Positions 12,159 through 23,008 of a DNA stretch of 64,000 nt are shown piece by piece. The notes under the pieces were generated by a model, which was not told the origin of the DNA, ran no database searches, and saw only the letters and a program-made list of their open reading frames with translations. Each line of letters opens with the position of its first letter. Position 1 is the first letter of the stretch. The DNA is from Bradysia coprophila (lineage: Eukaryota > Arthropoda > Insecta > Diptera > Sciaridae), in NCBI RefSeq assembly GCF_014529535.1, contig NW_023503372.1, positions 2,812,263 to 2,876,262 of the forward strand, written 5' to 3'. A program made the translations under genes and the position numbers.

Positions 12159-14614
12159 ATTAAACAATTCGAAAGAGCTACTATCACTTCATCTAATTCA
12201 TCAATCATCATTTTTTGTTAGCATTATTGATAAAAATAATGAAGTAACAGATTTTTTAATAAAACAGAACATTTACATGCACACTTTCAACAAAAGAAGT
12301 AACAGATTATCAATCATAAATCCATGATTAATAAATCGTGATACAATTCGCTGTTTGTAAAAGGTTAATTCGCTTAACACAAAGATTTAAAGACGATTCC
12401 GTGTTTTGTGTTAAAAATAATTGTAATTGATTCTAATTACACATAAATAGCATGTGTGCCGTGTGTGTATCTTCCAGCAAATAAATAAATAAATAAATGA
12501 ACGCAACTGAATCGGCAATTAGATTAGTGTTCGTTGAATGGGACGGCCACATAATTTTACAAGAATTTATTATATTTTCAAAATTAGCATGTTCCATTCT
12601 TCGAACTCTAACATTTTGTTGTGAGATTTGCATATTTTTTTGAAAACCCATCATACACACCGCGTTGTTGCGTATACACACAGATAATTTACAAAACTAT
12701 TCAAGGTATATTACACCGTGTTGTATGGCAAGTTCTCATTTTTTGTTTTCTTATTTTAAAAATATTTTCTTTTATTTTTGGTTCTTCATATCCAATTTAC
12801 TAGCAGCATTTTCACAACTATTTTAAGACATTTTACAAGGAACGAAAAACAGCAGTGATAGTGTTATGCATTGCATCATATATCCCATGCCTCGTCCCAT
12901 AAATTGTAAATAATTTCAGTTCTATACGGGGCACAATGCATCAGTCGCTCTATGATGCGTGTTAAAATTGTATTTTTAATCATGAGGAAAGTGAAGATAT
13001 GGAAATTTTCTCTTCGTTTGTACACATCACATTACGGAAAATCATTTAAATTCGATTCAATATTTTCGCAGCGGCTTTTTTTTTCTTCTCTCCTCTTCTC
13101 GTTTTATTCAAATGTGCATCAATGTAAGGCAAAATCGTCGATGCGTGTCAATTATAATTGCAGTAAATGTATGGTTTATGAATTATACCTATTGCTGCGG
13201 AATTATAATACACATACGATGGCCTGGCTGTATAGATATTATACTGGAAAGTGCAATATACTTTGTGAGTGAAAATTGATGTTTATAATTTTAATTGAAA
13301 CTGTGATGGTTGGAAATAGTTAATTTCATCTGCTGCATCAATTCGTTTCTATTTTTCAATTAGAGTTACAAAATCCTTGTAGCTAATTGAAATTTCACCA
13401 TTAAATTATGTGAAAGAGTAGAAGAAATGTGACCTCTAAGAGATTTTATTGAAAGTGTGTCCATTATGACATCTATTTTGAGGTCTCTGTTTGCAATATT
13501 ATGCTTTAGTTGATATCTTGTGCAGCTCCTTTTTGTCACACTCCTGCGTAAATTTTGTTCTCACTAGCACTTCTACCTGTGCAGTCTCTAATGCAAAAAT
13601 AAACACAAAACGCGTAAAATATCGCTCAAGAGAGATAGGAAATCGTTAGGGATGACCTGTGGCACTTCATGTGTTTATTTTTACTGATTTTTACTATAAA
13701 CAACATTGTTTCTTTGTGCTACTTTTCAAGTGCTATCATCTTTCCTGTGCCTCAAGTTAAATATGGTGTTTATTATTCAATTAGGCTTCCTCATAGTTCA
13801 AACGTTACATTAGATACACTGTATTGGAATGTCGACTGGATGCTGATTTAATAAGATGATTTAGGTAAATCGATAAATTGTGGATTCCCAGCAAGTTAGT
13901 GTTAGAGTAGCATTAATGCCACTCGATTCTTTTTTTTTTTCTACATTAACCATAGCACTGCTCCTAGCATTCACAGTATTATCGTATGTCAGACGTCAAG
14001 AAGCATCCAAATTTGCCACATATATGCGTGTATAATTGCATGTGTTGTGTTATAACTCACATCGATAAATCATAACTATTACATTGACGAAAGAAAGGCC
14101 TATCCTGATATCATCAGCATCAGCCTCCAAGTACTTTATATAGGAGCAGTGCTACGACATTCATTGTCTCTTTAGATTGAAACTTTTTGATTCCATTATT
14201 CCATTATGTCATCCATCTCTTGCTAGGCCAGTCTTAGTTTGAGAGTGGTTAGCTAATCAAATAGTAATAATCTTCCTTTTTGATTTCGTCATCCTTAAGC
14301 TCAACCTATAGAACCTATAGATACTTATACCACATGAAGCGAACACACGTCATTCCTGAATAAGTGCGAGTTCGTAGGCAGAGAGAAACTTTTCCATAAT
14401 TATAGGGAACGTCAGATTTTTCGCCGATAAATGCCTAACAATAACGCTAACACTAAACACGATAAAGGCAAATGCGTCAATGGATCGAAAATTATTAAAT
14501 TCTGACAAGACATAATGGGATTGAGTGTTCCCCTATGTGATGTACATACAAAGGTTTATTCTTGTCACTAATACGAAAGACATAAAACAAAAAGGAAAGA
14601 GAGAGAGAGAGAGA
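12159..14614. other. Gene-poor intergenic DNA
   Basis: No convincing exon. It holds a short (AAAT)n microsatellite at about 12478-12499 and ends in a (GA)n tract at 14598-14614, which was the insertion target of the next element. Open frames such as 12952-13272 are AT-rich and show no family features. Confidence 0.45.
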
Positions 14615-14767
14615 CAGGCGCGGATCCACCTATGCGCGGTAATCGCGATCGCCCGGGTCAGAGGGTGATTTTTATATGGAATTTTTCTAAAAAACAAAAA
14701 CCGCCCGGGTCAGAAAATTGTTGTCTTCTAACCGCCCGAGTCAGAACAAAAGCTGGATCCGCCCCTG
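14615..14767. mobile_element. 153-bp hAT-like MITE inserted in a (GA)n tract
   Basis: The termini are CAGGCGCGGATCCAC on the left and, inverted, CTGGATCCGCCCCTG on the right. Both sides are flanked by GAGAGAGA (14607-14614 and 14768-14775), consistent with an 8-bp duplication, although the repeat tract makes this less informative. Inside, a CGCCCGGGTCAGA-type motif occurs three times (about 14651, 14702 and 14732), the last as CGCCCGAGTCAGA. Confidence 0.75.
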
Positions 14768-17010
14768 GAGAGAGAGGAGAGATTTACTTCTGTCTCTGTA
14801 TCCATTTTCCGGTCTTTTAAACAACAATGGTTAAAAAGATGGAAAGTGGATTTTTCTCGTGCATTTTTTTAAGCCTCATTTTTATCTTGAGTTATGTAAT
14901 GGATTTTTCCTAACTAGTGTTTATATATCGCGACTTCGTGGCTTTTTTACCACGCCGTTTAGAAAAACGTTTTTCCTAACTTATGCTAAAAGGCTTTTTC
15001 ATACCTAGGACCCGAAAAGTGCGAGTGACTATACATCGGAAAATAACTATTACATGCTTTTGAGCTTAATCTCATTTTACTTTTCATCCCTAGTGTTGTA
15101 CTTTTGACCTTAGAGCTTAAAGATCGTTTTCGTGTGGAATCGTATTTTTCCCATATTTCCTCTCCTAAAAAAGAAAGGTTCGGCTAGTGATCTGGTGTGT
15201 TTTCGTATCATGACGAGTGTAAAATATTTTTTTTCGAATAAATTATAATTTGAGTTTAGTTGACAAATCCATTTTGTATAAATTCAACCAAAAAGCTAAA
15301 CTTTACGGTCAATCAGGTGAAATATTTTTGTTTGGTTGCTCAATCATCATAATCGTATCTACGATTAAATCGGTTAAAATTACACAAACCAAGACTAGAC
15401 TCGCTGACATTATTTCAAAACAAAAGCTGGAAAATAATCTTAATCGATTGTAAAAAGTAAAAAACCAAAACATTGAAGTCAATGGAAGGTGTCTTGCCTA
15501 TGCTTTACAGTCAGTACACGAAAAGTTTTATTTTTATTCAAATCTGAGTCTGTCCCTTTTAACTTAGCTGACCTTTTGTTACCGTTATGTAGAACACTCT
15601 ATTTGATAAAAACACATGTTTTCTTAAGTACCGTAACATTGAGCAACGATCAACTTATACACCGTGTTTATTGTTACATTTTAACTTTGATCTAAGCATT
15701 ACGTTCATTTTACATCTCTGCATATTACATCGGCATACACCTTGAGGTAGACACCGAGTTTTTATTTTTGAAATTAATTTGAAATCATTTTTTTCCCAAT
15801 ATTATTTCATCACTCGCTAAGATCCATGCTGTGTGTGTACGGTGGATACACTTCAGCAGATCGAATAACATCGACCGACATATACAATATACTACGTGTG
15901 GTGTATTGATTTTATGTGAACATTGAGAGACTAGTGAAATGATTGCACAGAGACTTATTAACATAAGTCAATCTTAAAATGATCAATTTCACAACCTAAA
16001 CTCGAAATGATCAAATCACTGTCTCGCTGATTCGGTCAACCATTTAGCGGTGTTACAAGAAAAATATCGAACAAAACGTTCGAACCGAATAATGGATTTT
16101 GGAATATTAGCCGTTCTAGTTAGCGGCATCGGATGTTGGTTGGTTATATTTGAAAGATTAATAATATCTTCAGTTAATGCAATAAAATCAAGGGAACTGA
16201 CGAATATTTCAAAAGAAATGTTTGTTATGTATCTTGGAACTTGGCCTTGGACGTCTGACATATAATGGACAAGATCATAAATTATTTTGGGATGCTAAAA
16301 TTTAATGTTTTTTTTTTGAAACATAAAACTTTGTCTCTACGGTCTCTATGGTGTATTCAAACCTGTAAAATTGATGATTCAAATATATTCTGCGGCTGTA
16401 GATATGTAAATTCATTTTTATTTGTTTTAATTATTAATTAAGTATGAATGTGTATACATGGGCGTAGCTCTTCTTACTGCTTTTATGGTAATATAAATAA
16501 GCAATAAATTTTTGTTAAAAAACATTCAATTAATTGGGAAGTTAATTGAACGTACTTTAACCATATTCAACGGTTTATCTGATTAATGGTCGTTGACCAA
16601 AAGTTGTAGTATTTCAACAGCTGGCTTCTGGTTGACCTCTAACAAAATTCGTTGTGTACACAAAATTTTGAATTTTTAATTTTTATCGTACGAATGAAAT
16701 CTTTGAATTTTACAAAAAAAATACCAGGCCGATTACGCGAAGCCCTCTGTGAAAGCGATCGAAACAGTACTTCTGTCTCAAAATTTCTGATTTCTGCAAA
16801 AATTTGTGGAAATCTGGGGCTTGTGATGCTCAGAACAGGTCAGGTTGAACCTGAAACAAGAAAACTTGAAATAAAACCGGTCTGGTTCAGGTTCAATCTG
16901 AATAAACCAGAAACAAAAATCTCACCAGGTGTGGTGGCTTCAGGCGGTTCAGGTTGCAAATTTTTAGGTTGGCCTGTCCATGAAATGAGAAAGCCTAGTT
17001 CAAATCGAAT
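14768..17010. other. Gene-poor intergenic DNA
   Basis: No exon could be supported. Open frames at 15250-15453, 16050-16265 and 16652-17014 lack recognisable domains. Bases 16810-16980 have several GGTTCAGGTT-type repeats just before the LINE fragment, which may be part of a degraded element. Confidence 0.4.
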
Positions 17011-17465
17011 ATGAATTTCTATACAGATGGTTCTCTTATGAACGACGCTGCTGGCGCAGGAGTATCATGCAAAACACTAAATGTAGAACTATCAATCCCC
17101 CTAGGGATTAACTGCTCAATATATCTAGCTGAAGTAGCAGCAATAATAAAATGTTGTGAAGAAATTACAAAAAAGGAAATTGAAGACCATGATGTCTCAA
17201 TATACACAGATAGTCAAGCTGCAATAAAAGCTTTAAGAACACCTAAAATCAATTCTGCCCTAACGCTAAAATGCTGGTAATCACTGGAATATCTCTCACA
17301 CTCAAATAGAGTAAATCTCACTTGGGTTCCAGGACATTCGGATATTGCAGGAAATGAAATAGCTGACAGGTTGGCTTGGCTAAACAAGGAGCACTCATGA
17401 CAGTTGATCCGCTTCCAGAGCCACTTTTAGGTATCCCAACCTCTTACTCTTGCACCTTTGTAGAT
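17011..17465 (+). pseudogene. Fragment of a non-LTR retrotransposon (RNase H domain)
   Basis: The translation shows RNase H signatures in order: FYTDGS (first catalytic Asp), AEVAAI (catalytic Glu region), IYTDSQAAIKAL (Asp). After a stop at 17278-17280 the same frame continues with WVPGHSDIAGNEIADRLA (final motif). It ends near LLGIPTS. This is the C-terminal RNase H of a Jockey/I-type LINE pol. No reverse transcriptase or endonuclease is present, so it is a dead 5'-truncated or deleted copy. Confidence 0.85.
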
Positions 17466-17481
17466 TAACGTGGCTTGCATA

Positions 17482-17563
17482 GACGGAATAGCTCAGTGGT
17501 TACGCACTAACCTTTCACCAAAATGTTCCGGGATCCAAGTTCGATTTCCGTGTCGGACTATTC
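17482..17563 (+). other. tRNA-like sequence, probable SINE head
   Basis: A perfect RNA polymerase III A box, TAGCTCAGTGG, lies at 17489-17499. A B-box-like GTTCGATTTCC follows at 17539-17549, at tRNA-like spacing. Cloverleaf pairing is poor: there is no clean T stem, and the acceptor pairing is ambiguous. It is therefore more likely a tRNA-derived SINE head or decayed tRNA than a working tRNA. It lies immediately downstream of the LINE fragment. Confidence 0.55.
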
Positions 17564-20500
17564 CACTTGGAATTTTTCATAAACCTAGGCTACATTTAGG
17601 CGAGTTATCAATTAGCACCTAACTTTCCTCAAAGACTATTTGTATACTTCGAGGCGTGGTTCACCTGCACGTTATTTCAAGAACTCATTTTTTATCAAGA
17701 CTCGATTGTCGGGTCCATGGATGGACAGAATATCAAAGTCTGACTGTACTCTGGGGGATCCCAATTCGTAATATTGCAAACAGTCCAATTAAGCCTCAGT
17801 TCATGCTTAAAAATACCAAACCACCAAAATTTCCATCAATAAATTAAGATCGCAAACACGAAATTCCAAATCCGTTTTAAACTCCATTTAGATTTTGTAA
17901 TCAAACGATTGTCTTACCAAAAATAGCGCTAATTTAGAGGTTTATTATTGCAGCCGAGAGACTGGGTCTGCTATATGTACAATAATTCTCATGTTTCAAT
18001 TACGAGCCGCAAACAATACGTACGCCACCAGTGCAAAAACCGTTCTCTTGAATAATTTACTCGCGCAATTCAGATGGTCTGGTGTATTGTTTGTAGCTAA
18101 TTCACTAAGTAGCAAAATTTAATTAAAGACGTTTCAAACAAAGCGGTGGTCTGTTGTAACACATGTTTTTTTCTTCTTTTCTTCGTTTGTTGCTACAGTT
18201 TCTTTTACATTTTAGCTGTGTGTTCATTATTGGTGTTATAATATGAGCATAATGCTTACAGCAGCACAAAACAATCGGCAAAATTTATCATTTGAATTAC
18301 CAACATGTTGAAAATGGTTAATTTCTTCCAATTTATTTCCATTTTATTTCTACACTTCAGGAGATCATTTTTAACGATTCTTGCGTCGTCGTCGTGGTTA
18401 GGCAATTCATCAATTCGTAAAATTTTACAACCGCAAAAATAATGATTCCTATTTATAGCATTAGATCTATACTCTCTGGCACACCATGGTGGTGTCTATT
18501 GTTACCCCCTCAAGCCTCAAAATGTGTGTAATAAGCAAATTTTAGTTCCGCATCGAATGACTCAAGTCGTAAAATTTAACCATTTTATTTACTCAGAGTA
18601 GTATGGTACATAATGTACTTGATGTGTTCGTAATGAATATGTGGAATATTGATGAGTGTTTCACGAACAATTTCCTTACCATACGATTGTTAGTGGGTTT
18701 AAGAATCATTAGTAGTTCTTGCAATGTTCATACCATATCGTCTTCCCATATATAAGACTGTAATTGCAAGTACAATAACAATTTAAAACTATTGATGAGG
18801 CACGACCAAATCTATACGTTTTAAGCCAAGTGTGGTGAATAAATTAATGTAATAAATTCATTGTACCAAGCTAGCCTTTAAACGATTTCTACAAGAATAA
18901 AATGAAAGAGAAGAAAACGTTCGACAGTTCGACCGATTGAAGTGCAGTAGAGTTTCTTGTAATTTTTCAATATTTTTGTGTAGGCGGAGTGAGTTTAGGT
19001 TTTTTGAATTCATTGTCATTCAAATGTTTTTTTTTTTACTAAATCACTTGATGTCCCTATAATGAGCTTAGTCAAAAATGATATATTCCGTACCACGCGT
19101 ACCAAGGTATTAAACCAAATAGTTGTCTTTCTCCTACATTCTGATCTCTCAGGTGTGTAATAAAAACATTTTTTTCATTCAAATTCTTTCAAAATTCAAA
19201 TATTATACCGCTACGACTATGTCCGGGTTCATGAATTTTAGAAAAGTACGAACCAACATAAACTGTTTTCGAACAAAATTTCTTTGCTTAACTTGTAATT
19301 GAGCACTAATTTAGCTTAATTTACAGCTGGGAATATTTAATTAAGCATCTGCCATTCGTATGCTGTGGAACGTACATTTTCCATAAATAATGAAATTGAA
19401 GGAGGTTAAGGAGCCGCTTAAAATTAACTTTTTCTCTGATGGCTATTTCGTTCTTAGAACTGCAGATTTTATGTTCGTTTGATCATCAAATGTTATAATT
19501 TAATGTATGCTTGTCATGGCATTGCTAGAACACATAGACTATAACTTGTGCATATGAGTTGACATTTTATAAAACCAATAAAAACCAATTTGTAGTAAAG
19601 TGTTGCAACGAAGAATATTGTAAAATACAGCTTATTTTACATGCTTCACCCAATTAACGGACGGCAAGCATATTATCTTTTAGTTTGCTTCTTTTTTTAT
19701 CTAAGAGTATTGCTGATTGATGATAAGTCTTGTACTTTAATTGTTCAGGCACATAACATTTTGTGGTATATAAAAGTAACACTAGTCAGAGCTCACATGT
19801 TGCGTTCCTTCTAGATCTATACTCGACCTATAGCGGGAGGTAAGGGCATTTAAAGATTGGATTTTCATTAATTCCGAGAGAAAAAAAGTTTCGGTTTCTG
19901 CCATCCAGTCTCTCATTACAACTTCAAATTTAGAGAGCATGCCGTAACATTACCTACCTTATAATTACACCATACCGACCTCACTTAGCACTTAACGTTA
20001 CAACCAAATTAAATAAACAACGACAAACATAAAGAGAAATATTTTATGACCAGACCACACAAAAAATATCCCCAACTTCTGTGCTTTACGTCGAAATAAT
20101 AAACAGACATATCGAACGCTGATTTCCGATCGATATTCTTTATGGAGAGGCGTTTTTCGTATATATCCGGAAATAAAGATCCAATTCGATGTCGAAATTA
20201 AAAATTGTTTGGATCATTAAGTCGGTAAAATATTACAGATTCATTCTAAGGTAAACTTGCTGAGAGTGCTAAGAGCCATTCAATACAGCGTTCATGCGAC
20301 GACGTACATTCAATCTTTTTTAACCGTGAACCATAGTGTGATACAAATATGAGAAATAAAATTAAATTTTTTCTGTTTATATTTAAACATACGCTCAACA
20401 CATCACGCCCGGAAACGTTGGTTACTTTAAACAATGTTCGACGAGAAAAAGAATGAAGAAGAAAAAAACGATGGTAAACATACCATCTACGTTCTCAGAT

Positions 20501-21675
20501 ATTGTTGTTATTCGTCGACAAAAGAATGAAATAATAATTGCTACATGGGTATTGGGTACCCACTGTACCATTTGCTAACAAAATTAATAATTAGCACGCA
20601 CCTACTGATCTTGTTGACGTAATGAATTCGGTGCAAAATGTATCATGCATTTAATAATTAATTAAATGTATAAGTTCATTGCAGTTTTTCACAGTTTTGT
20701 AACAAGCATATTTCAAGGTTCCACAGCCTGTGTTTTTTTCTCACTAACAATAAACATTGACGACGTGTTTATTTTCGGTCTGTTTTAGCTTTTATATTTA
20801 AAAAAATTATTATTATTTTACTATCCATTCCAAAAACAATAATATTTTTGTCGTCATTAGTCTTTGCAATGAAACTTGATTCCTGTACAGTGTTTCATTT
20901 ACGTGTATATTTACCAGTATCTAGTCATTACTCACATCGTCTCTGCCATGTCAATTTGTGTGTGGGCAACATTATAAAATTCGATTCCGTATGCTGGCAT
21001 ACAGGTCTTATTCATCGGCGCTTCTTTTACACCGAATTCATTCTGGTGAAACATTTATACGGGGTCCATTCGACGGTCGATGTATATTATAGTTTCAAGT
21101 TTATATCGCCAAAATATACAGTTTTCATTACAACATTGGTAAAATTACAGAGATAAACTACTTGAATTGCACACGAAAAAATAGAGTTAGGTCTATTGGC
21201 ATTACGGGCAAATAGAAAATAATTTGATTTTAAGCACAATAATTATTTGGTTTCTTAAGTAATAATGCGAATTTTTTCGCTGGTAAAATGTTTTATCTTA
21301 ATTGGTTTTTCATTTCGGTGGTATGTTAAACGTTAGACTACACAGAAATACCAGTCATTATATTATGTTCAGCATTATTATTACTACACACACTTCACCA
21401 CCAGCTATTAATTATTTAAGTAAGCAAAAAGTGTCGAATCAAAATGAGAACTTCAAATAGTCTGTTCAGGCTGATGGCTTTTACGTTTGAAAAGTCTTTT
21501 CAGTTTTAATTATGACTTTGGCGAATTTTGTGTTCTTTTTCTTGGAAGTGATATGAGCAGTCATTGTCTATATGTCTACTAGACATTGTCTAGTTTATAC
21601 TAGTTTTACTCAGATGTTTACTATATCAATAGCAAAAAAGATAGAAATGATGCTGCCACCAACTTCATACGAATA
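17564..21675. other. Gene-poor intergenic DNA
   Basis: About 4.1 kb with no supported exon. Bases 19655-19800 contain a partial copy of the dispersed repeat family (GACGGCAAGCATA ... AGTCTTGTACTTTAATTG ... CAGAGCTCAC). Open frames such as 20848-21156 are AT-rich and show no domain. Confidence 0.45.
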
Positions 21676-21885
21676 TCTAAATGCAGAAAGGGGACTTGTC
21701 CAATTAGCGAATTATAGGAAAACGAAATTTTCATAGATTTAACTTCGTTTTAATCAGTCTGACGATGTCAATAGAAGTTTTTTAGAAGAAACACCGCCAA
21801 CTTGTTTGAAATGAAGATAAATCAACGAAATTTCATTTTTCTTATAATTCGCCAATTCGACAAGTACTCTTTCTGCATTTAAATA
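21676..21885. repeat. 210-bp foldback (inverted repeat)
   Basis: The left arm ATCTAAATGCAGAAAG...GGACTTGTCC...GAATTATAGGAAAACGAAAT is matched in inverse by ATTTCATTTTTCTTATAATT...CGACAAGTAC...CTTTCTGCATTTAAAT. Arms are about 70 bp, imperfect, with a central spacer of about 70 bp. Probably an old MITE or foldback element. Confidence 0.7.
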
Positions 21886-22694
21886 CTAACCTTTTAGGAC
21901 TCTCATTTATTTGTGAAGCATTCGAACAAAGTACATTTTAGGATCGAAACGCACTTCGCAACAAAATCACTGATTCTATTACTTCATTTGTACGAATAAA
22001 ATTATCTACTGGCGTTTGATACAAATCTTCTACTTCACAAGTTTAAACATCCATCTAGCTGTATAAGAGGAGACCATAGTTTATCGATTGTTATTGTAAT
22101 CGTTGTCGATAGCAGATGGATGAATAAGCTGTTGCATATAATAAAAACCTACCTTGGTGCAAGGTCCTTGCAGTACCGAATAATGGTTGCAAATACACAA
22201 GAAAATGATGGGATCTCTAGTCTTGGATCAAAAACCAAAATATACTTGAAATTTAAATACAAAAGTACCAGATCTATTACAATAAGTTTGTGAAACGTGT
22301 AGTCGTGATTTTCGATACCAGACACTGATTTTACTATGATAATGTTACAATTAACATCTTTGGAGGTGACCTTCACGTATTTTCATGGAAATCTCGTGTG
22401 AGTGTCAAGTTTACGGACGATGAAAAATAATTTCACAAAAGAAAATTGTGCTAATTTTGACATTTGCTTGCAAAATATAGAATAAAAACATTTCTCAGTT
22501 ACTATATCGTCAACATCCATCGAAAATCGAGATATTCTTTTACTACTCATGTAATTGAATGAAACGAGACTCATACAAATCATCGGAATTGATACTTACT
22601 CCGTTTAATTGCATTTTCTCAACTCAGTGACGAAAAGTAAAACTTTCGTTGACGTTATTGATAAAAACGGTTTATGCAACTCAGCATTATAATG

Positions 22695-22895
22695 CAGGGC
22701 CTACTTTTTGGAAACTAATTTCTTGAATTTCTTGAAATTTCTCGAATTTTCTCGAATTTCTTAAAATTTATCGAATTCGAGAAATTCGAGAAACTTCAAA
22801 AAACTCGAGAAATTAGTTTCTTGAAATTTCTTGAATTTCTCGAAGTTTCTTGAATTTCTCGATTTTCTCTAAAAGTTTCTAAAAAGTAGGCCCTG
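22695..22895. mobile_element. 201-bp palindromic hAT-like MITE with 8-bp target-site duplication
   Basis: Termini are CAGGGCCTACTTTTTGGAAAC and, inverted, GTTTCTAAAAAGTAGGCCCTG. An exact 8-bp direct repeat TTATAATG flanks both sides (22687-22694 and 22896-22903). CAGGG ends and an 8-bp duplication are hallmarks of hAT elements. The interior is built from short TTTCTTGAATTTCTCGAA-like units in both orientations, so almost the whole element can fold on itself. Confidence 0.9.
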
Positions 22896-22959
22896 TTATA
22901 ATGTGCACAATTTTCAAACTTTAGACGTCCGTGTCGCATAAATCGTTGTATGAAACTCG

Positions 22960-23008
22960 GTGCAAAGTACTTTATTAGGCTCACGATGCCTAATAAAGTA
23001 CTTTGCAC
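22960..23008. repeat. Perfect 21-bp-stem hairpin
   Basis: GTGCAAAGTACTTTATTAGGC at 22960-22980 is the exact reverse complement of 22988-23008, with a 7-nt loop TCACGAT. It lies 64 bp after the palindromic MITE. It could be the core of a small foldback element or a hairpin RNA. The loop is short and the stem lacks the bulges and length usual for a pre-miRNA. Confidence 0.85.

Noticed and set aside
17482-17563. Functional tRNA gene
   Set aside because: The A box is perfect, but the T stem and acceptor stem do not pair properly.
22960-23008. microRNA precursor
   Set aside because: The stem is only 21 bp with a 7-nt loop and no extended flanking pairing; a foldback fragment is more likely.
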